DNA from: Myxococcus fulvus
Lineage (GTDB): Bacteria; Myxococcota; Myxococcia; Myxococcales; Myxococcaceae
Reading direction: 5' to 3'
NCBI RefSeq assembly: GCF_900111765.1
Contig: NZ_FOIB01000006.1
Coordinates: 248,001 to 312,000, forward strand
Length of the DNA: 64,000 nucleotides
Each line of letters begins with the position of its first letter. Position 1 is the first letter of the stretch. The notes beneath the pieces were generated by a model that saw only the letters and a program-made list of their open reading frames with translations, did no database searches and had not been told where the DNA came from. The translations under genes and the position numbers were made by a program. Shown here piece after piece: positions 34,570 to 43,564 of this stretch.

Positions 34570-36438
34570 TTGACGTTGGTCCGGGTGTGTTTGACTTCGC
34601 TGCTGGTCCTGATGGTCGCCTGTGGTGATGGTGATTCGGATCCAGTGGTGGTGGTTCCTGATGCCGGCCACAACGTGCCGGACTCAGGCAACGGGACACC
34701 CGACTCGGGCGGTGGAACGCCGGACTCGGGTGGTGACCTCCCCGACGCGGGTGGTGAGCCGCCCGATGCTGGCGGTGAGCTTCCCGACGCCGGCGGCGAA
34801 ATCCCCGACGCGGGCGGAGAGCTTCCGGACGCGGGTGGAGAAAGCCCTGATGCCGGCGACGAGCTTCCCGACGCAGGCGGCGGAATCCCCGACGCGGGTG
34901 GTGAGCTCCCCGACGCGGGCGTGACGCCGGACGCGGGCAACGAGACGCCGGACTCGGGTACCGAGACGCCCGACTCGGGCAGCGAGACGCCGGACGCCGG
35001 GACGCCTGACGCGGGCAACGAGCCCTCGGACGCCGGGACTCCCGACGCGGGCGGCGAGACGCCCGACGCCGGTGGCGGCACTCCGGACGCGGGTGGCGAG
35101 CCTCCCGTGGTGAGCGTCATCACGAACTGGGGCTTCGAGGCCTGGTCCGGCGCGCTGCCCGACGCGTGGCTCGGCAGCAAGTCGAACCTCGCCGGCAGCG
35201 ACGTGCAGAAGGTGACGAGCGGCGCCTTCGAGGGCTCGAACGCGGCCCGTCTGACGAACGCCTCGTCCACGCACCGTCGCTTCACCACCGCGGCGATGAC
35301 GCTGCCCGCGGGCCGCTACACCTGCACCTACCAGGCGCGCGGCACCGGTGAGGTCCGCAACGCCTTCTTCGACGACGACTACTCCAGCTACACCGGCTAC
35401 ACCTCGGTCGACACCGCCACGTGGCGGCAGCTGACGTACACGTTCAACCTCGCCGCCGACGTCTTCGACACCTTCGAGCTCATCTTCAGCATCCGCAACA
35501 CCAGCGGTGAGCACCTGAGCATCGACGACGTGCGCTGCACGCGCGCCCCCCAGCCGTGTGACACCGTGACGTGCGAGCCCTGGGCGAAGTGCGACAACAC
35601 CACCGTGACGTGCGAGCCGCTCGCCGGCCGCTGCTACGACACCGTCGACTGCGACGAGTGGCAGGCCTGCGACGCCACCCACACCTGCGTGACGGCCGAG
35701 GACCGCTGCGTCCGCCACGCCGACTGCGCCGGCACGCCCGAGACTCCGGTCTGCCAGCTCTCCACGCACCAGTGCATCCCGGGTGACCCGTGCGCGGGCG
35801 TCACGTGCACCAACCCGGCGACCACCTGCAACCCGACCTCCGGCGTGTGCGAGCTGGCCCCCGGCGCCTGCTTCACCACGTACGACTGCGTGGGCGCGCT
35901 GCCCGCGTGTGACTCGGCCACCAGGCGCTGCGTGCCCGCGGACCACGCCTCGAACATCATCCGCAACGGCGGCTTCGAGAGCTGGAACGTCTACTCCATC
36001 CCCTACCAGGGCGATCACCTCATCCCTGATTACTGGTACGGCCTGGACAATGGCGTCGCGGACCCCGGCACGGAGATTCGCGCCTCGCGCCTGCAGCGCT
36101 ACACGGCCGCGGCGCACGGCGGCACGACGGCGCTCCAGTTCGTCGTCCCCATCCAGGTGGCCGAGCGCTTCTCCCTGGAGAAGTTCAACGTCCCCAGCGG
36201 CAACTACTCCTGCTCGTACCGGGTGAGGGGCCACGGCACCATTCGCCACCGCGTCTACTCGAGCGCCGGCTGGAGCCCGGCGACGGACTTCCTCCTGGTG
36301 GACAGCGATGCGTGGCAGCCGGTCTTCTTCAAGTTCACCGGCAACGTGCGCGACTGGCGGCTGTTCTTCTACCCGAGCCGCAGCGAGGCCGACCGCGACC
36401 ACCTCCAGGTCGACGACGTCGTCTGCACGAAGGACTAG
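34570..36438 (+). CDS. Lipoprotein with Pro-Asp-Ala-Gly repeats and two jelly-roll-like domains
   Basis: 622 residues from TTG at 34570, chosen for its GGGAGG site. A lipobox (LLVLMVAC at about residues 11-18) anchors it to the envelope. Residues about 30-180 are a low-complexity stalk of PDAGGE/PDSGGE units, a common surface spacer in myxobacteria. Then come a carbohydrate-binding-module-like beta domain (about 185-325: NWGFEAWSGALPDAW ... LSIDDVRC), a Cys-rich middle of TCEPWAKC-type repeats (about 327-455), and a second copy of the beta domain (about 460-622: NGGFESWNVYSIPYQ ... LQVDDVVC). It is probably an outer-surface adhesin or glycan-binding protein. No enzyme motif is seen. Confidence 0.85.
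   Translation: MTLVRVCLTSLLVLMVACGDGDSDPVVVVPDAGHNVPDSGNGTPDSGGGTPDSGGDLPDAGGEPPDAGGELPDAGGEIPDAGGELPDAGGESPDAGDELPDAGGGIPDAGGELPDAGVTPDAGNETPDSGTETPDSGSETPDAGTPDAGNEPSDAGTPDAGGETPDAGGGTPDAGGEPPVVSVITNWGFEAWSGALPDAWLGSKSNLAGSDVQKVTSGAFEGSNAARLTNASSTHRRFTTAAMTLPAGRYTCTYQARGTGEVRNAFFDDDYSSYTGYTSVDTATWRQLTYTFNLAADVFDTFELIFSIRNTSGEHLSIDDVRCTRAPQPCDTVTCEPWAKCDNTTVTCEPLAGRCYDTVDCDEWQACDATHTCVTAEDRCVRHADCAGTPETPVCQLSTHQCIPGDPCAGVTCTNPATTCNPTSGVCELAPGACFTTYDCVGALPACDSATRRCVPADHASNIIRNGGFESWNVYSIPYQGDHLIPDYWYGLDNGVADPGTEIRASRLQRYTAAAHGGTTALQFVVPIQVAERFSLEKFNVPSGNYSCSYRVRGHGTIRHRVYSSAGWSPATDFLLVDSDAWQPVFFKFTGNVRDWRLFFYPSRSEADRDHLQVDDVVCTKD
34665..35105 (+). repeat. Low-complexity PDAGG/PDSGG coding repeats
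   Basis: In-phase 18- and 21-base units encode P-D-A/S-G-x-x(-x) about 25 times. The third codon positions vary, so the array is older than a simple slippage tract. Confidence 0.75.
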
Positions 36439-36484
36439 CCCACACTACGTAGAATCCACGATTCACCGGACGGGGCCGCGCAAC

Positions 36485-36829
36485 TCAGGCGGCCTCGTCC
36501 AGTATCTCCAGCGCCTCTCGGACGCCGGGCAGGGCGGAGAGCAGCTCCAGCTCGGCCGTCTGGAGGACGGAGACGCGCTTGCCGCTGACGCGCTCCATCG
36601 TCAGCTCGATGCGGTGCTCTCCCTCCGGGTTGACGCGACGGAAGATGCGCGCCCGCCGCCCCTCCGCCCGGCAGGCGAGGATGTCCTTCTGCAGGCTGCG
36701 CAGGCGCCGGAACACCTTCAGCGCCAGACGCCCCTCGGGGGTGTCGAACGTGTGGAAGTGCCGGTTGCGCGACAGCGGCTTGCTGGGGTCATGGAGCCTC
36801 TCCACGAGGCGCCGAACGAATGGGTCCAT
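36485..36829 (-). CDS. Small protein of unknown function
   Basis: 114 residues from ATG at 36829. The open frame extends to 36931 but would then cross the divergent TPR gene. It is basic in the first half (FVRRLVERLHDPSKPLSRNR), then has strands LALKVFRRLRSLQKDIL and HRIELTMERVSGKRVSVLQ. The C-terminal helix LELLSALPGVREALEILDE is acidic. It contains no cysteine cluster, signal peptide or membrane segment, and no family is recognised. It is divergent from the TPR lipoprotein gene, with only 40 bases between the starts, so the promoters must overlap. Confidence 0.65.
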   Translation of the reverse strand: MDPFVRRLVERLHDPSKPLSRNRHFHTFDTPEGRLALKVFRRLRSLQKDILACRAEGRRARIFRRVNPEGEHRIELTMERVSGKRVSVLQTAELELLSALPGVREALEILDEAA

Positions 36830-36869
36830 CGACGAGGGAGGATAACATCCGGTACCCTCCGGCTCAGCG

Positions 36870-38195
36870 ATGCCCTGGAGAAAACGAAACCTGCCGTGGA
36901 CGCTGGCGCTCCTCCTCCCGCTTGCCTGCAAGGAGCCAGAGGCCGCGGCCGTCCAGAACCGTGCTCAACAAGCCCAGAGCGCCCTGGGCGAGGCCCGCGT
37001 CCAGCTGGCCAGTGGACAGCCCGCCGCCGCGCTCAACGCCCTCAAGCGCGCCGCCACCGCCGCACCCGACAGCGCCGAGCCCTTCCTGCTGATGGCCGAA
37101 GCCCACCTCATGAACAACAACATGGGCGCGGCCATCATGTCCCTCAAGCAGGCCGAGGCCCTCATCCCCGGCACGGACCCGTCCATCCAGAAGCAGCTGT
37201 CCGAGCTGTACCGCGGCAACGGCAACACCCAGGAGGCCCTGACCATCCTCGTGACGCTGCGCGACTCGGGCCTCCTCCAGGAGAAGGACATCCTGGACCT
37301 GGCGCGCTTCCAGGCCCGCGAGGGCCAGATTGAAGCCGCCTTCGCCACGCTGGAGAGCGTGCTGCGCGACAGCCCGGACGACCCCGAGGCCAAGGCGGTG
37401 GAGGCGGAGGTCCTCCTCATGAAGGGCGACGAGCTGCTCGCCGCCAACCTCATGGACAAGCTGCTCCAGCAGAACCCCGCGCACACCGCCGCGCGCCTCT
37501 TGCGTGCCCGCTACTTCCTGGTCAGCGGCGTGCCGCAGATGGCGGAGGCCGACCTGCAGGCCGTGGAGGGCAAGGACGCCCAGCGCGCGGACGTCGTCAC
37601 CTTGAGGGCCCGCGCGCTGCTCGCGCAAGGGCGCGCCAAGGACGCCGAGGCCGCGCTCAAGGCGCTGGTCGACGCCGAGCCGCAGAACGCCGAGGCGCTG
37701 GCGTGGATGGCGGAGGCGGTGCTCGCGCAGGGCCGCCGCGCGGACGCGCTGGCGCTGGTGGACCGCGCGCTCACGTTCCGCCCGCGCCTGGCCCGGGGCC
37801 TGTACGTGCGAGGCCGCGCGCAGGAGGAGGCCAAGGACATGAAGGGCGCGGAGGAGAGCTACCGCTTCGCCCTCAGCGCCGAGCCGCGCTTCGCGCCCGT
37901 GCACTCCCGGCTGTGGCGGCTGTACCTCCAGACGGACCGCAAGGTGGACGCGTTCTCGTCGCTGGAGCGCATGCTCAACCTGGGCGAGGCCTCCATGGAA
38001 GAGAAGGTCGCCCTGGCCCGGCTCTCCGCCCAGCTCCAGACGCAGATGGCCCGGGGCATGAAGCTCATCGACGAGGCGCTCCAGAAGGAGCCCGACAACG
38101 CCGAGTACCAGGAGGTGAAGAAGTCCCTGGTCTCGATGACGCCGAAGCCGAAGAAGAAGCCCTCCGGCCCCGTCATCATCCGCGGCGGCCGCTGA
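36870..38195 (+). CDS. TPR-repeat lipoprotein
   Basis: 441 residues from ATG at 36870. The signal peptide ends in the lipobox LLLPLAC (Cys at about residue 20). The mature part is a superhelix of about ten tetratricopeptide repeats, for example AALNALKRAATAAPDSAEP, EALTILVTLRDSGLLQEKD, AEAALKALVDAEPQNAEAL and ADALALVDRALTFRPRLARG. The tail is Lys/Pro-rich (TPKPKKKPSGP). TPR lipoproteins act as assembly platforms in the outer membrane or periplasm, for instance for pilus secretins or polysaccharide export. No specific partner can be named here. The next gene is convergent. Confidence 0.85.
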   Translation: MPWRKRNLPWTLALLLPLACKEPEAAAVQNRAQQAQSALGEARVQLASGQPAAALNALKRAATAAPDSAEPFLLMAEAHLMNNNMGAAIMSLKQAEALIPGTDPSIQKQLSELYRGNGNTQEALTILVTLRDSGLLQEKDILDLARFQAREGQIEAAFATLESVLRDSPDDPEAKAVEAEVLLMKGDELLAANLMDKLLQQNPAHTAARLLRARYFLVSGVPQMAEADLQAVEGKDAQRADVVTLRARALLAQGRAKDAEAALKALVDAEPQNAEALAWMAEAVLAQGRRADALALVDRALTFRPRLARGLYVRGRAQEEAKDMKGAEESYRFALSAEPRFAPVHSRLWRLYLQTDRKVDAFSSLERMLNLGEASMEEKVALARLSAQLQTQMARGMKLIDEALQKEPDNAEYQEVKKSLVSMTPKPKKKPSGPVIIRGGR

Positions 38196-38199
38196 CTCC

Positions 38200-38229
38200 G
38201 GCGCCGGGGCTCAGGGGAGTCCCGGCGCC
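38200..38229. terminator. Hairpin between convergent TPR and protease genes
   Basis: GGCGCCGGG (38200-38208) pairs perfectly with CCCGGCGCC (38221-38229) across a 12-base loop that includes the protease stop codon. It can fold in both directions but lacks T runs. Confidence 0.5.
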
Positions 38230-39497
38230 TCGGCCACCACGCGCTCCAGCGCCTTGAGGCCCTTGCGCTGGCCCACCGCCACCACCGTCAGGTTGTCGCG
38301 CCGGAAGTAGCGCCGGGCCACCTCGCGCACCTTCGCGGCGGACTGCGAGTCCACCAGGTCCGCGCGGTGGGCGAAGGTCTCCGGCGTGCGGAACAGCTCC
38401 GTGCCGCCGAACCACCCGGCCAGCTCTCCCGGCGAGTCCTGGGAGAACTCCAGCAGCATCCGGTGGCGGCGCTTGGCGCGCGTCAGCTCCTCCTCGCCAA
38501 TCTCCGTGTCGCACAGCTGGGCAATCACCCGCAGGGACTCCTCCACCACCTGCGAGGCCTTCTCCGGGGCGCTCGCGGCCTCCACCTCGAACAGGCCCGC
38601 GTCGTGGTAGCCGTCCAGCGAGGCGTGGACCGAGTACGCCAGGCCCCGCTTCTCCACGATTTCGAACGGCAGCCGCGAGGACAGGCCGTCATCCAGCACG
38701 CGCCTCAGAATCTGCAGCGCGGGGTAGTCCTCGTGCTGCTCCGGCACGGCGCGGAAGTTGAGGCGGAACTCCGTCTGCGACTCGTCGTGGGTGACGAAGT
38801 GCAGCAGCGGCCCGGGCGCGCCGCGGGGCGGAGGCGTCTCCGTGCTGGCGGCGCCGCGCGGCAGGTGGGCGAAGGCGCGCTCGGCCAGCTCCAGCACCTC
38901 TTCGCGGCGCACGCGGCCCGCGGCCGTGACGACCAGGTTGCCGGTGACGTAGTGCTGGGCGAAGTGCTCCAGCACCTGCGAGTGCTTCAGCGCGGAGACG
39001 GAGTCGCGCGTGCCGGCGATCTTCTGCGCCAGCGGGTGCTGGGGGAAGAGCAGGACCTTGGACAGGTTGTCCAGGTCGATGTCCCGGCCCTTCTCGTCCA
39101 CCTCGTCGAGCATCTCCTCGAGGATGATTTGACGCTCCACCTCCATGTCCGTGAGGCGGGGGCGGGTGAGCATGTCGCCCAGGATGTCCATGCCCACGCG
39201 CAGGTGCGCCGGGTGCAGGGGCGTGTAGTAGTAGCCGTGGTCCCGCGTGGTGACGCCGTTGAGGTTGCCGCCGACCTCCTCCACGGCCGCGTTCATCCGC
39301 ACCGTGTCCGGCCAGCTCTCGCTGCCCCGGAAGAACAGGTGTTCCAGGTAGTGGCTGACGCCGTTGTTGGCGGGCGTCTCGTGCCGGCTGCCGGTGCGGA
39401 CGTAGATGGCGAGCAGGGCGGTGTGGAGGTGGGGCGTCTCGACGGTGACGACGCGCAGCCCGGAGGGCAGCACGTCCCGATACGGTGTGAAGCTCAT
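38211..39497 (-). CDS. M16-family zinc metallopeptidase (insulinase/processing-peptidase type)
   Basis: 428 residues from ATG at 39497. The frame upstream belongs to the histidine kinase in another phase. The inverted zinc motif HxxEH is in SHYLEHLFFRG at about residues 49-53. The third zinc ligand and family signatures follow in LEEMLDEVDEKG, and the R/Y pair region reads SSRLPFEIVEKRGLAYSV. There are two homologous halves, as in PqqL/YmxG-type single-chain M16 proteins. There is no signal peptide, so it is probably cytoplasmic and degrades or processes peptides. Its ATG overlaps the stop of the upstream sensor kinase by four bases, so the two are coupled, which is unusual for this family. 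Confidence 0.92.
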   Translation of the reverse strand: MSFTPYRDVLPSGLRVVTVETPHLHTALLAIYVRTGSRHETPANNGVSHYLEHLFFRGSESWPDTVRMNAAVEEVGGNLNGVTTRDHGYYYTPLHPAHLRVGMDILGDMLTRPRLTDMEVERQIILEEMLDEVDEKGRDIDLDNLSKVLLFPQHPLAQKIAGTRDSVSALKHSQVLEHFAQHYVTGNLVVTAAGRVRREEVLELAERAFAHLPRGAASTETPPPRGAPGPLLHFVTHDESQTEFRLNFRAVPEQHEDYPALQILRRVLDDGLSSRLPFEIVEKRGLAYSVHASLDGYHDAGLFEVEAASAPEKASQVVEESLRVIAQLCDTEIGEEELTRAKRRHRMLLEFSQDSPGELAGWFGGTELFRTPETFAHRADLVDSQSAAKVREVARRYFRRDNLTVVAVGQRKGLKALERVVAEAPGLP

Positions 39498-41038
39498 GCG
39501 CGAGGAAGCCTTAACACGAAGGCCGTCCCCTGGCCGGGAATACTCTGGCAGGAGAGCGAGCCCCCGTGGGCCTGGAGGATTTGCTGACTCACCGCGAGCC
39601 CCAGGCCGGTGCCGCCCTCCTTGGTGGTGAAGAACGGCTCGAACAGGTGCTGTCGCACCTCCTCCGTCATCCCCTGGCCGGTGTCCTTGACCGTCACCTC
39701 CACGTCCTGCTCCACGGGGCGGGTGGCGATGGTGAGCTGGCCACCGTGGGGCATCGCCTCGCGGCTGTTGCGCAGGAGGTTGAGGAACACCTGGCGCAGC
39801 TGCCCCTCGTCGGCGAGCACCGGGGGCGTGGTGGGGGCGAACTGGCGCACCACCTCCACCCCCGCGCGCGTCAGCTCCTCGCGGGAGAAGTCCAGCACCC
39901 CGTCCAGCACCGCCGTCACGTCGCGCGGGTCCAGGTCCGGCCGCTGGGGGCGGGCCATGCGCAGGTAGTGCTCGGTGACGTCCGCCAGCCGGTCCACCTC
40001 GCGGGTGACGGCGGAGAGCAGGTCCTTCACCTCGCCGGACTCGTCGGGGGTGGGGAAGGTGGCGCGCTCCACCGCGTCCCCCAGCAGCTCCACGTTGAGG
40101 CCGATGGAGGACAGGGGGTTGCGCACCTCGTGGACGATCTGCGCGGAGACCCGGCCCACGGCGGCGAGCTGCTCGGCGCGCATCAGGGCCTCTGCCTGGG
40201 CTTTTATCTGCGCCTCGCGGGCCTGGAGTGAGCGGGCCATCTGGTCGAACTCGCGCGCGAGCACGGCCACCTCGTCGTGTCCGCGCACGCCCAGCTGCGC
40301 GCTGTAGTCGCCCTTGCCGATGCGCGAGACGCCCTCGATGAGCGTGCGCACGGGGCGCAGCGTGCGGGCCGACCACGCCGTGGCGCCCAGGCCCAGGAGG
40401 ATGGCGGCCACCGAGAGGCTGATGATGGCGATGCCCGTCTGGCGCTCGCGCTCCTCGGCGCCGTCCACGCGCTCGCGGATGCGGTTGGACAGCGACAGGC
40501 GCAAGAGCCGCAGCTCGCGGCCGATGGCGTCCTCCATGGTGAGCACGTCTGCGGTGGCGCGGTCCACCGCGGCCTTGTCCGGCGCCTGGGTGCTGAACGC
40601 GTCGAACACGCTCTCCGCCGCGCGGCCATATTCCTGATAGCGCGAGTCCAGCTCCGCGAGCCGGGCCTCCAATTCACCGATGAAGGGAATCTCGCTCTCG
40701 GGGGCCATGTCGCGAAGCTGCGTGGCGCGCTCGCGCGTGGCCGCCAGTCGCTGGGAGATGAACGCCGTGGGGACGTAGACGCGGGCCAGCCGGATGATGG
40801 CGCGGCGAATCTCCGCGCTGTCCTCCTCCAGCATGCGCGCGGTGTGGCGCTGCTGGTTGGCGTGGTTCATCTCCATCTCCGCCGCGTCCTGGGAGAGCTG
40901 GAGGTAGCCCTGGCTCACCAGCCGTATCTCCAGCCGGTTCCGGTGCAGCTCGGCCACGCTGAACAGCGACACCAGGCCGAAGGTGACGAGCACCACCGCG
41001 TAGCCCAGGAAGATGCGGGTGGCGAGGGAGAGCTTCAT
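39494..41038 (-). CDS. Membrane sensor histidine kinase with HAMP domain
   Basis: 514 residues from ATG at 41038. Membrane helix 1 is at about 10-29. A helical extracytoplasmic sensor lies at about 32-200 (four-helix-bundle-like), and helix 2 at about 202-223. HAMP follows (RTLRPVRTLIEGVSRIGKGD at about 224-275), a short coiled coil, then HisKA with the phospho-acceptor in VHEVRNPLSS (His303). The ATPase domain contains the N box NLLRNSREAM, G1 DTGQGM, F box FEPFFTTKE and G2 GGTGLGL. The ligand is unknown. No response regulator is adjacent, so it is an orphan kinase here; it is instead coupled to the M16 peptidase gene downstream. The opposite-strand frames are shadows. Confidence 0.93.
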   Translation of the reverse strand: MKLSLATRIFLGYAVVLVTFGLVSLFSVAELHRNRLEIRLVSQGYLQLSQDAAEMEMNHANQQRHTARMLEEDSAEIRRAIIRLARVYVPTAFISQRLAATRERATQLRDMAPESEIPFIGELEARLAELDSRYQEYGRAAESVFDAFSTQAPDKAAVDRATADVLTMEDAIGRELRLLRLSLSNRIRERVDGAEERERQTGIAIISLSVAAILLGLGATAWSARTLRPVRTLIEGVSRIGKGDYSAQLGVRGHDEVAVLAREFDQMARSLQAREAQIKAQAEALMRAEQLAAVGRVSAQIVHEVRNPLSSIGLNVELLGDAVERATFPTPDESGEVKDLLSAVTREVDRLADVTEHYLRMARPQRPDLDPRDVTAVLDGVLDFSREELTRAGVEVVRQFAPTTPPVLADEGQLRQVFLNLLRNSREAMPHGGQLTIATRPVEQDVEVTVKDTGQGMTEEVRQHLFEPFFTTKEGGTGLGLAVSQQILQAHGGSLSCQSIPGQGTAFVLRLPRA

Positions 41039-41298
41039 GCGCGCGTGGACCGTGCACGGGTCCTGGCGCCATCGCTACGCAACCCGGACCCCGGGCGCAA
41101 GCAATGCCGTCCTCCCGCTCGCCCTCCCGTGGGGCGGGCCGCCATCCAGACCTCCGGAGTCATGGCGCGAAAGGATAGCCCGGCCCCGGGGCGCGTGGGG
41201 GGCGGGGACGTTCCTGTAAGTCGGTTGCAATCAGCCGGAGGCGCCCGCCGTAAGGCCCTACGGGCCTTGCCCCCTCGCTCGTCCACCCAGGAGCCTTG

Positions 41299-43092
41299 AT
41301 GAACTCTTCGTCCCCCCTCTCCTTGGGCGCATTGCTGGCGCTCTTGTCCCTGTCCCCCACGGCCCGGGCCGCCGAGCCGGCCGCGCCCCCGAAGCCCCCC
41401 GTCCAGGCCCCCGCGTCGGACGCGGCGGAGAAGCTGGTGGGCATCTGGTCGGCGGACCCCGTCTACGGGCCGGAGGTCCAGGGCGAGCTGACGGTGTTCC
41501 GCGAGGGCACCACGTGGCGCGCGCGAATCTCGGGCTACGAGGCCACGGGACAGGTGGAGAAGGGCGCGCTGACGCTGGCCTTGCCGGGCGGGCAGGGGAC
41601 GTTCCGGGCCACGGTGGCGGCGGATGGTCAGGTGCTCAGGGGCCACTGGGTGCAGCCGCGCGTCATGGTGGGCGGCGTGCGGTACGCGACGCCGGTGGAG
41701 TTGCGCTCGCTGCAGAAGGGCGTGTGGCGCGGGACGGTGAAGCCGTGGGCGGACCGCTTCACGCTGTACCTGGTCGTCTACAAGAAGCCGGATGGCGCCA
41801 TCGCCGCGTACCTGAGGGACCCGGAGAAGGGCTTCGGACGGCAGTTCGCGCTGAACGTCTCCGTGCAGGGCAGCGCCGTGAAGCTGGTGGACCCGCGCGG
41901 GCCGACGACGTTCGAGGGCACTCTGGATGAGGATTCGGGCCGGCTGTCGGTGCCCATCTTCTTCCTGGGGAACCTCCAGTTCACCCGTCGCGAGAGGGAC
42001 CAGGCGGTGGGCCTGTATCCGCGCACGCCCGCGCCGGGGGCGTACGTCTACCGTCCGCCCGTGGCCGAGCAGGACGGCTGGGCGACGGCGTCCCTGTCCG
42101 ACGTGGGCATGGACGCAGCGCCCATCCAGGCGCTGATGCAGCGGCTCCTCGACACGGAAGTCGGCCCTGGTCCCGCGCAGCGCGTGCAGGGGGTGCTCAT
42201 CGCGCGCAAGGGCAAGCTCGTGCTGGAGGAGTACTTCTACGGCTACGACAAGGAGCGGCTCCATGACCTGCGTTCGGCGTCCAAGACGCTTGCGCCGGTG
42301 CTGGTGGGCACCGCCATCCAGAAGGGCGCGAAGCTGTCTCCCCAGACGCCCGTCTACTCGATGTTCCCCGGCCATCAGCCGAAGGGGCCCGAGGACGCGC
42401 GCAGGGCGGGGCTGACGCTGGAGCACCTGATGACGATGACGTCGGGGTTCGACTGTGACGACGACAACGAGGAGACGCCCGGCAACGAGAACAACCTCCA
42501 GAACCAGGAGGGGGATTGGTACGCGTACACGCTGGATTTGCCCATGGGACGGGCGCCGGGTGAGACGCAGGCGGTGTATTGCTCGGCGGGCATCAACCTG
42601 GTGGGCGGCGTGGTGCGCAACGCGACGGGCACGTGGCTGCCCGAGCACTTCGAGCGCACCGTGGCCACGCCGCTCCAGTTCCGTCACTACGCGATGAACC
42701 TGATGCCGGATGGCGAGGCGTACCTGGGTGGCGGCCTCTACGCGCGGCCCCGGGACGCGCTGAAGTTGGGGCAGCTGTACCTGTCGGGCGGCGTGTGGAA
42801 CGGCCGGCGCGTGGTGTCCAAGCAGTGGGTCGAGCGCTCCACCGCGCGGCACTCGGTGATGAGCCCCGAGCGCACCTACGGGTATGCGTGGTGGCGCCAC
42901 GAGGTGCGCGTGGGCGAGCGCGTCTATGCGGAATACGAGGCGGGCGGCAACGGCGGGCAGTACGTCATGGTCATCCCCGAGTTGGAGCTCACGGTGATGT
43001 TCACCGGGGGCAATTACGGGCAGTTCAACGTCTGGAAGACCTTCCGGGAGGAATTGCTGCCCCGATACATCCTCGCGGCCGTGCGGCGGTAG
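41299..43092 (+). CDS. Secreted serine hydrolase of the beta-lactamase/PBP4 class C family
   Basis: 597 residues from ATG at 41299, with AGGAG upstream and a Sec signal peptide (SLGALLALLSLSPTARAAE). Residues about 45-240 are a beta-rich domain of unknown type, possibly an inhibitor-like or lipocalin-like fold. Residues about 260-590 are the serine beta-lactamase-like domain. The nucleophile motif SxxK is in LRSASKTLAP at about residue 332. The Y-x-N-type second motif is in VYCSAGINLV, where YCSA replaces the usual YSN. The third motif region reads AGGNGGQYV. The function may be a D-aminopeptidase, esterase or peptidoglycan-related hydrolase; true lactamase activity is unlikely. A terminator-like hairpin follows. 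Confidence 0.88.
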   Translation: MNSSSPLSLGALLALLSLSPTARAAEPAAPPKPPVQAPASDAAEKLVGIWSADPVYGPEVQGELTVFREGTTWRARISGYEATGQVEKGALTLALPGGQGTFRATVAADGQVLRGHWVQPRVMVGGVRYATPVELRSLQKGVWRGTVKPWADRFTLYLVVYKKPDGAIAAYLRDPEKGFGRQFALNVSVQGSAVKLVDPRGPTTFEGTLDEDSGRLSVPIFFLGNLQFTRRERDQAVGLYPRTPAPGAYVYRPPVAEQDGWATASLSDVGMDAAPIQALMQRLLDTEVGPGPAQRVQGVLIARKGKLVLEEYFYGYDKERLHDLRSASKTLAPVLVGTAIQKGAKLSPQTPVYSMFPGHQPKGPEDARRAGLTLEHLMTMTSGFDCDDDNEETPGNENNLQNQEGDWYAYTLDLPMGRAPGETQAVYCSAGINLVGGVVRNATGTWLPEHFERTVATPLQFRHYAMNLMPDGEAYLGGGLYARPRDALKLGQLYLSGGVWNGRRVVSKQWVERSTARHSVMSPERTYGYAWWRHEVRVGERVYAEYEAGGNGGQYVMVIPELELTVMFTGGNYGQFNVWKTFREELLPRYILAAVRR

Positions 43093-43104
43093 GGGCGGGG
43101 GAGG

Positions 43105-43134
43105 GGGCGTCGGGCCCGTCTTGGCTCGACGCCC
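43105..43134 (+). terminator. Hairpin after the serine hydrolase gene
   Basis: GGGCGTC (43105-43111) pairs with GACGCCC (43128-43134), 12 bases past the stop. There is no T run. Confidence 0.45.
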
Positions 43135-43164
43135 GGGGCGGAACGCGGGTAGAAGGCCGGTGCA

Positions 43165-43563
43165 ATGGAGCCTGTTTCGAAGCCGAAAGTCTCACTGGTG
43201 ACCGAAATCTCGAGGGAGTTCACCTTCGAGGCCGCGCACTTCCTCCCCAACGTCCCGCCGGGGCACAAGTGCTCGCGCGTCCACGGGCACAGCTATCGCG
43301 TCGAAGTCACGGTGCGCGGGCCGGTGGACCCGCACTACGGCTGGGTCGTCGACTTCGCCACGCTCACCGAGGCCTGGCAGGCGATGCACGCGCAGCTGGA
43401 CCACCGGCTGTTGAACGACGTGCCGGGGCTGGAGAACCCCACCAGCGAGCTTCTGGCCGCCTGGGTCTTCGGCAAGCTGAGCTTCCCCACCGCGAAGGTG
43501 GTGAAGATTCGCGTCGCGGAGACCTGCACGTCGCAGTGTGTCGTCTATCCCGAAGAGGGCTGA
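43165..43563 (+). CDS. queD: 6-carboxytetrahydropterin synthase
   Basis: Converts dihydroneopterin triphosphate to 6-carboxy-5,6,7,8-tetrahydropterin, the second step of queuosine/7-deazaguanine synthesis. 132 residues from ATG at 43165. Zinc ligands are in FEAAHFLP and VHGHSYRVEV, the catalytic cysteine in the C-x3-HGH arrangement (KCSRVHGH), and later landmarks are WVVDFATL, LDHRLLND and NPTSELLAAW. The CxxxHGH signature favours the QueD subtype over pyruvoyl-tetrahydropterin synthase III. A short N-terminal extension precedes the fold. It ends one base from a convergent SDR gene. A dihydroneopterin-aldolase-like gene lies 1 kb away, forming a loose pterin cluster. Confidence 0.92.
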   Translation: MEPVSKPKVSLVTEISREFTFEAAHFLPNVPPGHKCSRVHGHSYRVEVTVRGPVDPHYGWVVDFATLTEAWQAMHAQLDHRLLNDVPGLENPTSELLAAWVFGKLSFPTAKVVKIRVAETCTSQCVVYPEEG

Positions 43564-43564
43564 C

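Noticed and set aside
41299..43092. True beta-lactamase resistance gene
   Set aside because: SxxK is present, but the other motifs are divergent and the N-terminal extra domain fits a general serine hydrolase.
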